Positions 8,498 through 15,216 of a DNA stretch of 64,000 nucleotides are shown in pieces. The position numbers were made by a program, and so were the translations under genes. This DNA is from Anaerofilum faecale (GTDB lineage Bacteria; Bacillota; Clostridia; Oscillospirales; Ruminococcaceae). How positions within the stretch are numbered: position 1 is the stretch's first letter; each line of letters begins with the position of its first letter. Where the stretch lies: assembly GCA_019114265.1 (NCBI GenBank), contig DXFV01000008.1:95406-159405 (forward strand), in the 5' to 3' direction. The notes beneath the pieces are model-generated. The model made no database searches, was not told the origin of the DNA, and worked only from the letters and a program-made list of their open reading frames with translations.

Positions 8498-8528
8498 GCC
8501 CCCGATCGTACAGATCGGGGGCTTTTTT
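8498..8528 (+). terminator. Terminator of the SPFH/zinc-ribbon/TPM cassette
   Basis: GCCCCCGATC (8498-8507) pairs perfectly with GATCGGGGGC (8513-8522) across a five-base loop; six T residues follow. Confidence 0.9.
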
Positions 8529-8558
8529 ATGGCAGAACGGCCTTTGCAGAAACAACAG

Positions 8559-8595
8559 CGGCAGCCGCCTGCACTGTGTGCACAGACGGCTGCCG
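8559..8595 (-). terminator. Hairpin downstream of spo0A, possible terminator
   Basis: CGGCAGCCG (8559-8567) and CGGCTGCCG (8587-8595) form a perfect 9-bp stem downstream of the minus-strand spo0A stop. The following minus-strand sequence has only scattered T residues (CTGTTGTTT), so termination efficiency is uncertain. Confidence 0.45.
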
Positions 8596-8619
8596 GGCTG
8601 GTGGGGAAGAGAAGGGGCG

Positions 8620-8658
8620 TGTGTGGAGTGGATGTGTGGGGTGGATGTGTGGGGTTCA
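8620..8658. repeat. 13-bp tandem repeat, three copies
   Basis: TGTGTGGAGTGGA, TGTGTGGGGTGGA and TGTGTGGGGTTCA are three consecutive 13-base units; the last overlaps the spo0A stop codon (8656-8658). They lie between the spo0A stop and its downstream hairpin. No function is evident. Confidence 0.7.
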
Positions 8659-9402
8659 GGCGGTGCGATGGCTCTTTTTCTCCAAACGCATCTTGTCTGC
8701 AATCATGGCAATGAATTCGGAATTGGTGGGCTTGCCGCGCAGGTTGTGGATGGTGTATCCAAAATAGCTGTTCAGCGTGTCCACATCGCCGCGGTCCCAC
8801 GCCACTTCGATGGCGTGCCGGATCGCGCGCTCCACGCGGGAAGGCGTGGTGGAATTGGTCTTTGCGATCTGCGGATACAGCCGCTTGGTCACGGCGTTGA
8901 TATATTCCGGGTCGCTCATCGTCAGCAGGATGGCATCCCGCAGGAACTGGTATCCCTTGATGTGCGCCGGCACGCCGATCTGATGCAGGATCTCGGTGGC
9001 GTTGATCTCGTCGTTGGCGGCGTCGTTGCAGGGAACGGCCGAGGAGAGGCGCGCCACCCGTTCGGCCAGCACCTCGGGGTCGAAGGGCTTGACAAAGTAA
9101 AAGACGAAACCGGCTTCCATCAGCTGCTGGGCCAGCGCCTCGTTCTGGAATCCGCCCATCGCCAGGAAGGTGGTGCGGGAGCCGCCGGCGGCTTCATAGC
9201 GCTCCTTCACCGCCAGAGCGTCCAGCCCCGGCAGAAAGGCATCCAGCAGCACGGCTGTGGGATGCATCTGCTGCAGCTGTGCCAGTACGGCCTCGCCGTC
9301 CTTCTGGCATACCGTGGTGTGCACCCCGCGGCGGCTAAGGGCCTGCACGCACTGGGCGGTCAGATCGGACTGCAAGTCGGTCATAACAAATTCGATTTCC
9401 AT
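8656..9402 (-). CDS. spo0A: Sporulation master regulator Spo0A, with an atypical receiver
   Basis: A 248-residue response regulator. The C-terminal sigma-factor-like DNA-binding domain (about 140-242) is unmistakably Spo0A: IGVPAHIKGY, TTPSRVERAIRHAIEVAW and KPTNSEFIAM. The N-terminal receiver keeps the phosphorylation Asp (D54 in LLDAFLPGLD) and the Lys (K105 in FVKPFD). The usual acidic pair near the N-terminus is T8-D9, and the conserved Thr/Ser after strand 4 aligns with M82. The start at 9402 follows AGGAGGAAAAAGAATC; the longer frame from 9453 overlaps the promoter. spoIVB lies upstream on the same strand, the classic gene order. A functional sporulation programme is implied, though phosphorelay control may differ. 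Confidence 0.95.
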   Translation of the reverse strand: MEIEFVMTDLQSDLTAQCVQALSRRGVHTTVCQKDGEAVLAQLQQMHPTAVLLDAFLPGLDALAVKERYEAAGGSRTTFLAMGGFQNEALAQQLMEAGFVFYFVKPFDPEVLAERVARLSSAVPCNDAANDEINATEILHQIGVPAHIKGYQFLRDAILLTMSDPEYINAVTKRLYPQIAKTNSTTPSRVERAIRHAIEVAWDRGDVDTLNSYFGYTIHNLRGKPTNSEFIAMIADKMRLEKKSHRTA

Positions 9403-9443
9403 GATTCTTTTTCCTCCTGTTGCGTTTTCCCTTAACAATGCCA

Positions 9444-9472
9444 ATTTTACCATATATTTCCAGATATTGCAA
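9444..9472 (-). promoter_or_regulatory. spo0A promoter
   Basis: On the minus strand TTGCAA (9467-9472), a 17-base spacer and TAAAAT (9444-9449, with an upstream TGG) form a strong sigma-A-type promoter, about 42 bases from the spo0A ATG. An inverted repeat, ATATTTCC (9454-9461) with GGAAATAT (9500-9507), brackets the -35 side and could be an operator. No clear Spo0A box was found in the 121-base gap. Confidence 0.75.
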
Positions 9473-9523
9473 CAAGGTTGGAAAAATTTCCCATCTTTTG
9501 GAAATATCGCCGCATACTTATCG

Positions 9524-10738
9524 TCAAGCCGCTTGATTTTCTGTATCCTTTTCTAAGATTTCCGCGGTTTCCAGCATGTTTTCCGCGAAGATGGCGTATC
9601 CGCAGGTGGGGTCGTTCACCAGAACGTGGGTCACGGCGCCCACCAGATGGCCGTTCTGGATCAGCGGGCTGCCGCTCATTCCTTGCACGATGCCGCCGGT
9701 CTTTTCCAAAAGGGCCGGGTCGGTCACTTCGATCAGCATATCGCGGTTGGGCTGGTCGCTGGTGAGATTGGCCAGCCGGATGCGCACGGTGTAGGCGTGG
9801 GGGCCGGTGTCGTCGATGCTGGTGTAGATCACCGCCTCGCCGCGCTCCACCTCCTGCCGGTGGGCCACCGGCAGCCACAGCCCTTCCTGCTGCTCTGTCA
9901 TGCGCCCGTAGACGCCGGACGCACCGTTGATGAGGATATTGCCGGTTGTGTTGCCGGAGAACCTTCCCTGCAATTCGCCGGGGCTTCCGCTCTGGCCGAT
10001 CTTCACGCCGGTGATCTCCACCGGTACGATCTCGCCGGAAAGCAGCTGGATGGTCTGGCCGGTGTCGGCGTCGCTGATGGGGTGCCCCAGTCCGCCGTAG
10101 ATGCCGTTCTTCTTTATAAACGTAAGGGTGCCGATGCCGGCGGAGGAATCCCGCACCCACACGCCGGCCTTATAGCTGCCGTCCTGTGCCCTCACCGGCG
10201 TCAGGGTGGTGGTGCAGCGGCGTCCTTCCCGGGTATAGACCACCTCCACGGGATTTCCCTGCGCGGCCTGCATCGCCTTTTGGACATCGTCGTTGCCGGT
10301 GGTCTGGATGCCTCCCACGCTCACCAGGATGTCGCCCATCCGCAGGCCGGCGTCCTTGCCGGGGCTGCGCCAGCCTTCGGTGCCGAACACATCCGAAAAT
10401 CCCACCACCATCGCGCCGTCTGCAAACATTTTGATGCCAAAGGGCGTTCCGCACACGGTCACATACTCTTTTTCGCGGATTTGAATATGGATTCGTTTCA
10501 AGGGCAGCAGCCCAAAAAGCCCCACCATTTGGCTCTGCGCAGAGCTGCCGCCCGCCACGGCGGTGGTCTGTGTGCGGGACATCGGCTGCAAAAACGGCAT
10601 GCCGGAGATGGTCAGCGACTGTCCGGGGGAAAGATACAAGGTGTCTGGCACTTTACTGTACAGCACGGCGGCAAACGCCACGGCAGCGCCTGTCAGAGCC
10701 GCGCCTATGCGAAGCAGGATACGTCTCTTGAACTGCAT
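9524..10738 (-). CDS. spoIVB: SpoIVB signalling serine peptidase (S55)
   Basis: A 404-residue protein with an N-terminal membrane anchor (about 7-27), a PDZ domain (about 100-182) and the S55 peptidase domain. Catalytic residues can be placed by motif: H219 in YGGLGHPISD, D340 in VTDPALLEKTGG and the serine of GMSGSP (S355/S357). In Bacillus SpoIVB is made in the forespore and cleaves SpoIVFA to release SpoIVFB and activate pro-sigma-K. The start at 10738 places the anchor at the N-terminus and follows GGAGGGATGCCTGG; the longer frame to 10903 runs through the promoter region. spo0A follows after 121 bases with its own promoter. Confidence 0.93.
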   Translation of the reverse strand: MQFKRRILLRIGAALTGAAVAFAAVLYSKVPDTLYLSPGQSLTISGMPFLQPMSRTQTTAVAGGSSAQSQMVGLFGLLPLKRIHIQIREKEYVTVCGTPFGIKMFADGAMVVGFSDVFGTEGWRSPGKDAGLRMGDILVSVGGIQTTGNDDVQKAMQAAQGNPVEVVYTREGRRCTTTLTPVRAQDGSYKAGVWVRDSSAGIGTLTFIKKNGIYGGLGHPISDADTGQTIQLLSGEIVPVEITGVKIGQSGSPGELQGRFSGNTTGNILINGASGVYGRMTEQQEGLWLPVAHRQEVERGEAVIYTSIDDTGPHAYTVRIRLANLTSDQPNRDMLIEVTDPALLEKTGGIVQGMSGSPLIQNGHLVGAVTHVLVNDPTCGYAIFAENMLETAEILEKDTENQAA

Positions 10739-10768
10739 CCAGGCATCCCTCCTACACAATTTGACAAT

Positions 10769-10797
10769 TAGTATCCCATCTGTTTTCCAGTTTATTC
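10769..10797 (-). promoter_or_regulatory. Forespore-type (sigma-G/F-like) promoter of spoIVB
   Basis: On the minus strand GAATA (plus-strand 10793-10797) and GATACTA (10769-10775) are 17 bases apart. This matches the Bacillus sigma-G pattern GnATA-N17/18-CATnnTA at all but the first -10 base, and there is no good sigma-A alternative. The -10 lies about 31 bases upstream of the spoIVB start. spoIVB is a known sigma-G target, which supports the reading. Confidence 0.6.
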
Positions 10798-10868
10798 GCA
10801 GACGTGCCGTGTGTGCGGCGGATTTTGGAAGTATTTTTTGCACAATTGTGGATTTTGCGGCCGGCATG

Positions 10869-10897
10869 TTGCATATGGCCGCCATATATTGTATACT
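10869..10897 (+). promoter_or_regulatory. Promoter of the sulfite/nitrite reductase
   Basis: TTGCAT (10869-10874), a 17-base spacer and TATACT (10892-10897) precede the GTG start by 53 bases. It diverges from the spoIVB promoter. Confidence 0.7.
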
Positions 10898-10950
10898 GGA
10901 CACTCATTCTCCATTTTGGAATTGTTTGAGAAGGATAAGGAGAGTTTTAC

Positions 10951-12486
10951 GTGGATCAGACACTGTATCAGGAATTGAAAGCGGACATCCGCCTGTTTGA
11001 AGAAAAGCTGCGCGCGTTTGAAGCGGGCGAGATCGACAAAAAGACCTACAAAGGATTTTCCGGCGGCTTCGGCAGCTATGCCCAGCGCAACGGCGGCAAT
11101 ATGCTGCGCCTGCGCATGGCGGGCGGCGCGATGGACAAGGAAAAGCTGGCCTTCCTGGCAGACTGCGTGGACCGCTGGTCGGTGCGGCGTCTGAAGCTCA
11201 CCACCTGCCAGACCGTGCAGCTGCACGATCTGTCGGCCGACGCCACCGTCGCCATCATGACCGAGGCGATGGACCACGGCATCATCACCCGCGGCGGAGG
11301 AGGAGATTTCCCGCGCAATGTGATGGTCAGCCCGCTGTCCGGCGTGGAGCAGGGCGAATATTTCGATGTGCGCCCCTGGGCCGATGCGATGGCGGAGTAC
11401 CTGCTGGGCCGTGTGCGCGAGCTCCGCATGCCCCGCAAGCTGAAGGTCGCCTTCTCCAACAGCCCGGCCAACGCCACCCATGCCACCTTCCGCGACCTGG
11501 GCTTTGTGGCGCGGGAGGACGGCGGATTTGCGGTCTACTGCGCGGGCGGCCTGGGCCCCAATCCCAAGCTGGGCGTGTGCGTGCAGGAGCGCATCGAACC
11601 CAAAGACGTGCTGCACTGCGCCGACGCGATGATCCGTGTTTTCACTGCCCACGGCAACTACGAAAACCGCGCCCGTGCGCGCACCCGCTACCTGCAGGAT
11701 ACGCTGGGCGCCGAGGGTCTGCGCCAGGCGTTTGCCGAGGCGCTGGCCGAGTCGAAGGCACAGCGCGCCCTCTCGGTATTCCCCGCGCCGCAGCCGGTGG
11801 ACAAGCCCGCCGACGGCGCCATCGAGGCCGGGCGCGTGATCCCGCAGAAGCAGCCGGGACTGTACGCGGTCAGCTACCATCCGCTGGGCGGCAACCTTGC
11901 GCCCGAAAAGCCGGCCGAACTGCTGCGGGTCATCCGCGATCTGCCGGATGTGTCGGTCCGCATCGGCGCCGACGGCACCCTGTATGTCATCAACCTCACC
12001 GCCAGGGAGGTCCCCGCGGTGCTGCAGGTCACCGACGACGGCGCGAACACCCTGTTTGAAACCAGCGTGTGCTGCATCGGCGCGTCCATCTGCCAGCAGG
12101 GCGCGCGCGATTCCCAGCAGCTGTTGGCCGCGATGCTGGATGCCGCCCGCCGCGATAATTTTGCCGACGGCGTTCTGCCCCGCGCCCACATTTCGGGCTG
12201 CCCGTCCAGCTGCGGTACCCATCAGGTGGGGACGCTCGGCTTCGTGGGCGGCGTGAAAACCATCGACAAGGTGCCGCATCCCGCCTTCACCCTGATGGTG
12301 GGCGGCATCGACGCCGAGGGCAGCGAGCAGTTCGGGCGTCTGGCCGGCGTGCTGCTGCAGGAGGACATCCCGCAGTTCATCGTGGAGCTGGGCCGCACGG
12401 TGCAGGCCGCAAACTCCACCTTCGACGAGTGGTATCCCGCGCATACGGATGTATTCAACGCCCTGGTGCAGAAATTCGTCCGCTGA
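10951..12486 (+). CDS. Siroheme/4Fe-4S sulfite or nitrite reductase
   Basis: A 511-residue member of the nitrite/sulfite reductase family, with two ferredoxin-like half domains and cofactor-binding repeats. The cysteines for the siroheme-bridged 4Fe-4S cluster are C375-x5-C381 (CCIGASIC) and C417-x3-C421 (SGCPSSCG). It should catalyse six-electron reduction of sulfite to sulfide or nitrite to ammonia in the cytoplasm; sequence alone does not choose. No flavoprotein or ferredoxin partner is adjacent. The GTG start at 10951 follows AAGGATAAGGAGAG. It is a single-gene unit with its own promoter and a very strong terminator at 12500. Confidence 0.9.
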   Translation: MDQTLYQELKADIRLFEEKLRAFEAGEIDKKTYKGFSGGFGSYAQRNGGNMLRLRMAGGAMDKEKLAFLADCVDRWSVRRLKLTTCQTVQLHDLSADATVAIMTEAMDHGIITRGGGGDFPRNVMVSPLSGVEQGEYFDVRPWADAMAEYLLGRVRELRMPRKLKVAFSNSPANATHATFRDLGFVAREDGGFAVYCAGGLGPNPKLGVCVQERIEPKDVLHCADAMIRVFTAHGNYENRARARTRYLQDTLGAEGLRQAFAEALAESKAQRALSVFPAPQPVDKPADGAIEAGRVIPQKQPGLYAVSYHPLGGNLAPEKPAELLRVIRDLPDVSVRIGADGTLYVINLTAREVPAVLQVTDDGANTLFETSVCCIGASICQQGARDSQQLLAAMLDAARRDNFADGVLPRAHISGCPSSCGTHQVGTLGFVGGVKTIDKVPHPAFTLMVGGIDAEGSEQFGRLAGVLLQEDIPQFIVELGRTVQAANSTFDEWYPAHTDVFNALVQKFVR

Positions 12487-12499
12487 ATCCCGTTCCTGT

Positions 12500-12548
12500 T
12501 CCCGCGCTGCGGAGCCTTTCCGGAGGCTGCCGCGGCGCGGGATTTTTT
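12500..12548 (+). terminator. Terminator of the sulfite/nitrite reductase
   Basis: TCCCGCGCTGCGG (12500-12512) pairs with CCGCGGCGCGGGA (12530-12542) with one G-T pair. An inner AGCC/GGCT extends the stem, and six T residues follow (12543-12548). Confidence 0.9.
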
Positions 12549-12617
12549 GAAACGGCGGCAAAAGGGTTACAATCGGTTTACATATTTGTATTCTTTCCAA
12601 ATATCTCGACACAGATA

Positions 12618-12646
12618 GTGCAATTTGTGCGCGTATTTTGTATAAT
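12618..12646 (+). promoter_or_regulatory. Promoter of the NTF2-like gene, with a GATAGTGCAATT box
   Basis: TATAAT (12641-12646) lies 40 bases before the ATG at 12686. The -35 position is TGCAAT (12619-12624, 16-base spacer) within GATAGTGCAATT (12614-12625). The same 12-mer occurs at the same distance from TATAAT upstream of hpf (28874-28906). Confidence 0.6.
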
Positions 12647-12685
12647 AAAAGAATACCGGGATCGTGTGTGAGGGGAGGACGGCAG

Positions 12686-13054
12686 ATGGACGCTGAAAAA
12701 TTCTGGCAGGCGGTCGTGCGGCAGGACGCCCGGCAGCTGAAGGAATACTTTGCCGCAGACGCGCAGATCCGCTGGCACAACACGAACGAGCTGTTCACGG
12801 CGGACGAATTCATCCGCGCCAACTGCGCCTATCCCGGCTCCTGGGGCGGGGAAGTGGAGCGCATCGAGCAGCGCGGCGATCTGACCATCACCGTGACCCG
12901 GGTGTATGCGCAGGATGGTTCGGCCAGCTTTCACGCCGTGTCCTTCCTTCGCATCAAAGACGAGAAAATCCATTCGATCGACGAATATTGGGGAGACGAC
13001 GGCCCGGCGCCGGCCTGGAGAGCAGAGATGCAGCTGGGCCGCCCCCTCCGCTGA
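12686..13054 (+). CDS. NTF2-like / SnoaL-like small protein
   Basis: A 122-residue protein of the nuclear transport factor 2-like fold. The pattern fits: an N-terminal helix (AEKFWQAVVRQDARQLKEYF), a strand with WHNTNELFTADEFI, then a cone of strands including ITVTRVYAQDGSASFHAVSF and a C-terminal DEYWGDD. In Clostridia these are small stand-alone proteins of unknown enzymatic role; the conserved DEYWGDDGPAPAWR ending is typical of the group. The ATG at 12686 follows GAGGGGAGGA. It may be co-transcribed with the ispDF gene 37 bases downstream. Its promoter shares an element with that of hpf. Confidence 0.75.
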   Translation: MDAEKFWQAVVRQDARQLKEYFAADAQIRWHNTNELFTADEFIRANCAYPGSWGGEVERIEQRGDLTITVTRVYAQDGSASFHAVSFLRIKDEKIHSIDEYWGDDGPAPAWRAEMQLGRPLR

Positions 13055-13091
13055 TGGATCTCACACCGACTGCAGGAAAGGATGCGACAGG

Positions 13092-14201
13092 ATGCAACAT
13101 ACAGTGACGGCAATTATTGTGGCGGCAGGCAGCTCCACACGAATGGGGTTCGACAAGCTGCTCTATCCATTGGACGGGCAGCCGGTGCTGGCCCGCACCA
13201 TCCACGCGCTCGACACCCATCCCATGATCGACCAGGTGGTGGTGGTGGCCTCGGCGGGGAACATCGAAGAGGTCCGCGGATTTGCCGGCGCCTGCACCAA
13301 GCCGGCTGTGGTGGTGCAGGGCGGAACCACCCGCGCCGCTTCGGTGCGGGCAGGGCTGGAACGGGCGGCCGGGGAGTTCGTGGCCATTCACGACGGCGCC
13401 CGCCCGTTCGTGTCCGGGCAGCTCATCGAGCGCACGCTGCGCGCCGCCTTTGAAACGGGGGCCGCCGCTCCGGCCGTGCCGGTCAAGGACACCGTCAAAC
13501 GGGCGCAGGGAGGCTATGTGGTGGAGACGCCGCCGCGCAGCAGCCTGTACGCCGTGCAGACGCCGCAGGTGTTTGAAACAGCGTCCTATCGCCGCATTCT
13601 GGAACAGACCGGCGACGATACCGTCACCGACGACTGCCAGCTGTTCGAGCGGGCCGGGCTGCCGGTCCGCCTGGTGGAGGGCGAATACGGGAATTACAAG
13701 ATCACCACACCGGAGGATCTGAAGGAGGAACCTATGCGTATCGGACATGGATATGACGTGCACCGGCTGGTGGAAGGCCGCAAGCTGATTCTGGGCGGGG
13801 TGGAGATCCCGCACGAAACGGGCCTGCTGGGCCATTCCGACGCCGACGTGCTCACCCACGCCGTGATGGACGCGCTGCTGGGGGCGGCCGCGCTGGGCGA
13901 CATCGGCCAGCACTTCCCCGACAGCGACCCCGCCTACAAGGGCGCCGACAGCCTGCAGCTGGCGCGCCATGTGGCGGCCCTGCTGCAAACACGCGGTCTG
14001 CGCATCGGCAACATCGACGCAACGATCCTCTGCCAGGCTCCCAAGCTGGCGCCGCACATCCCGGCCATGCGCCGCAACCTGGCCGCCGCGCTGGGCATTG
14101 CGGTGGAGAGCGTGTCGGTGAAGGCCACCACCGAGGAGAAGCTGGGCTTCACGGGCGAGAAGCTGGGCATCGCGGCGCACGCGGTGGCACTGCTTCGCTG
14201 A
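13092..14201 (+). CDS. ispDF: Fused IspD-IspF (MEP isoprenoid pathway)
   Basis: One 369-residue frame joins two enzymes. Residues 1-214 are MEP cytidylyltransferase IspD: AAGSSTRMGFDK, GGTTRAASVRAGL, IHDGARPFV and TPQVF. Residues 215-369 are MEcPP synthase IspF: GYDVHRL metal site, GHSDADVLTHAVMDALLGAAALGDIG and the C-terminal KATTEEKLGFTGE. They make steps 3 and 5 of the non-mevalonate route to IPP/DMAPP. The join EDLKEEP-MRIGHGYD has no linker, and the ispF start keeps its own ribosome site (13722-13736), so free IspF may also be made. The ATG at 13092 follows AGGAAAGG. In known IspDF enzymes the linker is usually longer, so this looks like simple loss of an ispD stop codon. Confidence 0.92.
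   Translation: MQHTVTAIIVAAGSSTRMGFDKLLYPLDGQPVLARTIHALDTHPMIDQVVVVASAGNIEEVRGFAGACTKPAVVVQGGTTRAASVRAGLERAAGEFVAIHDGARPFVSGQLIERTLRAAFETGAAAPAVPVKDTVKRAQGGYVVETPPRSSLYAVQTPQVFETASYRRILEQTGDDTVTDDCQLFERAGLPVRLVEGEYGNYKITTPEDLKEEPMRIGHGYDVHRLVEGRKLILGGVEIPHETGLLGHSDADVLTHAVMDALLGAAALGDIGQHFPDSDPAYKGADSLQLARHVAALLQTRGLRIGNIDATILCQAPKLAPHIPAMRRNLAAALGIAVESVSVKATTEEKLGFTGEKLGIAAHAVALLR
13722..13736 (+). promoter_or_regulatory. Internal ribosome-binding site and in-frame ATG for IspF
   Basis: AAGGAGG (13722-13728) stands five bases before an in-frame ATG (13734-13736) that begins MRIGHGYDVHRL, the normal IspF N-terminus. It is inside the fused frame and suggests internal initiation in addition to the fusion protein. 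Confidence 0.7.
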
Positions 14202-14215
14202 ATCGAAAAAATGGT

Positions 14216-14243
14216 TTGTTTTCGGAGCGGTTTGTGGTATAAT
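14216..14243 (+). promoter_or_regulatory. Promoter of the cdaA-cdaR run
   Basis: TTGTTT (14216-14221), a 16-base spacer and TATAAT (14238-14243) with extended TG (14235-14236) lie 68 bases ahead of the cdaA start. It is the only strong promoter seen before the long colinear run that reaches 25727. Confidence 0.7.
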
Positions 14244-14310
14244 TTTCTGTGATACCAATGCCGCCATGCGCTGCGCAGCGGCCAACCGGACAAGCAAGGA
14301 GGCTGTACAT

Positions 14311-15216
14311 TTGACAGAGTTTATACAGGGCATTCAGGACTACTGGCAGCAGTTGTTCCGAAATGTTTTTCAGCCCAGCACCATCATCACTGACCTGCTG
14401 GACATTCTCATCGTTGCCTTTGTGGTCTACGAGCTGATCCTGCTGGTCCGGCAGACCCGGGCGGCACAGCTGGCCAAGGGCATCATCATCCTGCTGCTGT
14501 TCAACTGGGTGGCGAACACGGTGGGCCTGCGCACAGTGGCCTACGCGCTGAACAACCTGATGCAGGCCAGCCTGATCCTGCTGATTGTGGTGTTCCAGCC
14601 GGAGCTTCGCCGTGCGCTGGAGCAGATGGGGCGCACCAATATTTTTGCCGTGCAGCTGTTCAAAAACCAGGCGGTTTCCTACGATCTGCGGGAGAAATGG
14701 CGCAATGCCGTGGTGGCCATCTGCGACGCGGCCGAGCGCCTCAGCGACAGCCGCACCGGCGCGCTGATCGTCATCGAACGGAAAACGAACCTGGGCGAGA
14801 TCATCAAGACCGGCACCGCGATGAACGGCGACATCAACCCCGAGGTGCTGGGCACCATCTTCTATGAAGGCACCCCGCTGCACGACGGCGCGGTGGTGGT
14901 GCGCGACGGCAAGATCAAAGCGGCAGGCTGTTTTCTGCCCCTTTCCAACAACCTTGAGATCGGCAAGGATATGGGCACCCGCCACCGCGCGGCGCTCGGC
15001 ATGAGCGAAAATTCCGACGCCGTGGTGGTGGTGGTCAGCGAGGAGACCGGCATCATCTCGGTGGCCAAAAACGGCGTGCTCATCCGCCGGCTGGACCGCC
15101 AGAACCTGTTCCGCCTGCTGGAAGGCGACGTGGTCCCGGCCGAGCCGGAGCAGGAAAAGAAGAAATCCCTGTTCAGGAGAAAGAAAGATGAAAACAAATC
15201 TGCAAAAACTGTTTGA
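14311..15216 (+). CDS. cdaA: Membrane diadenylate cyclase CdaA
   Basis: A 301-residue enzyme that joins two ATP into c-di-AMP. Three N-terminal membrane helices (about 25-46, 54-70, 76-95) precede the DAC domain (about 110-265), which has the catalytic D192-G-A194 motif (GTPLHDGAVVV) and R224-H-R226 (MGTRHRAALG). A basic tail (KKKSLFRRKKDENK) ends the protein. The TTG at 14311 is chosen because AAGGAGG lies eight bases upstream; the in-frame ATG at 14266 has no ribosome site. It overlaps cdaR by 29 bases. In most Firmicutes glmM follows cdaR, but here an FAD dehydrogenase does. c-di-AMP controls potassium/osmolyte balance and is usually essential. Confidence 0.95.
   Translation: MTEFIQGIQDYWQQLFRNVFQPSTIITDLLDILIVAFVVYELILLVRQTRAAQLAKGIIILLLFNWVANTVGLRTVAYALNNLMQASLILLIVVFQPELRRALEQMGRTNIFAVQLFKNQAVSYDLREKWRNAVVAICDAAERLSDSRTGALIVIERKTNLGEIIKTGTAMNGDINPEVLGTIFYEGTPLHDGAVVVRDGKIKAAGCFLPLSNNLEIGKDMGTRHRAALGMSENSDAVVVVVSEETGIISVAKNGVLIRRLDRQNLFRLLEGDVVPAEPEQEKKKSLFRRKKDENKSAKTV

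Noticed and set aside
8620..8658. CRISPR-like short repeats
   Set aside because: The 13-base units are directly adjacent with no spacers, so this is a simple tandem repeat.
9454..9507. spoIVB terminator formed by ATATTTCC/GGAAATAT
   Set aside because: The arms are 38 bases apart with no T run in the right place; an operator around the spo0A promoter is more plausible.
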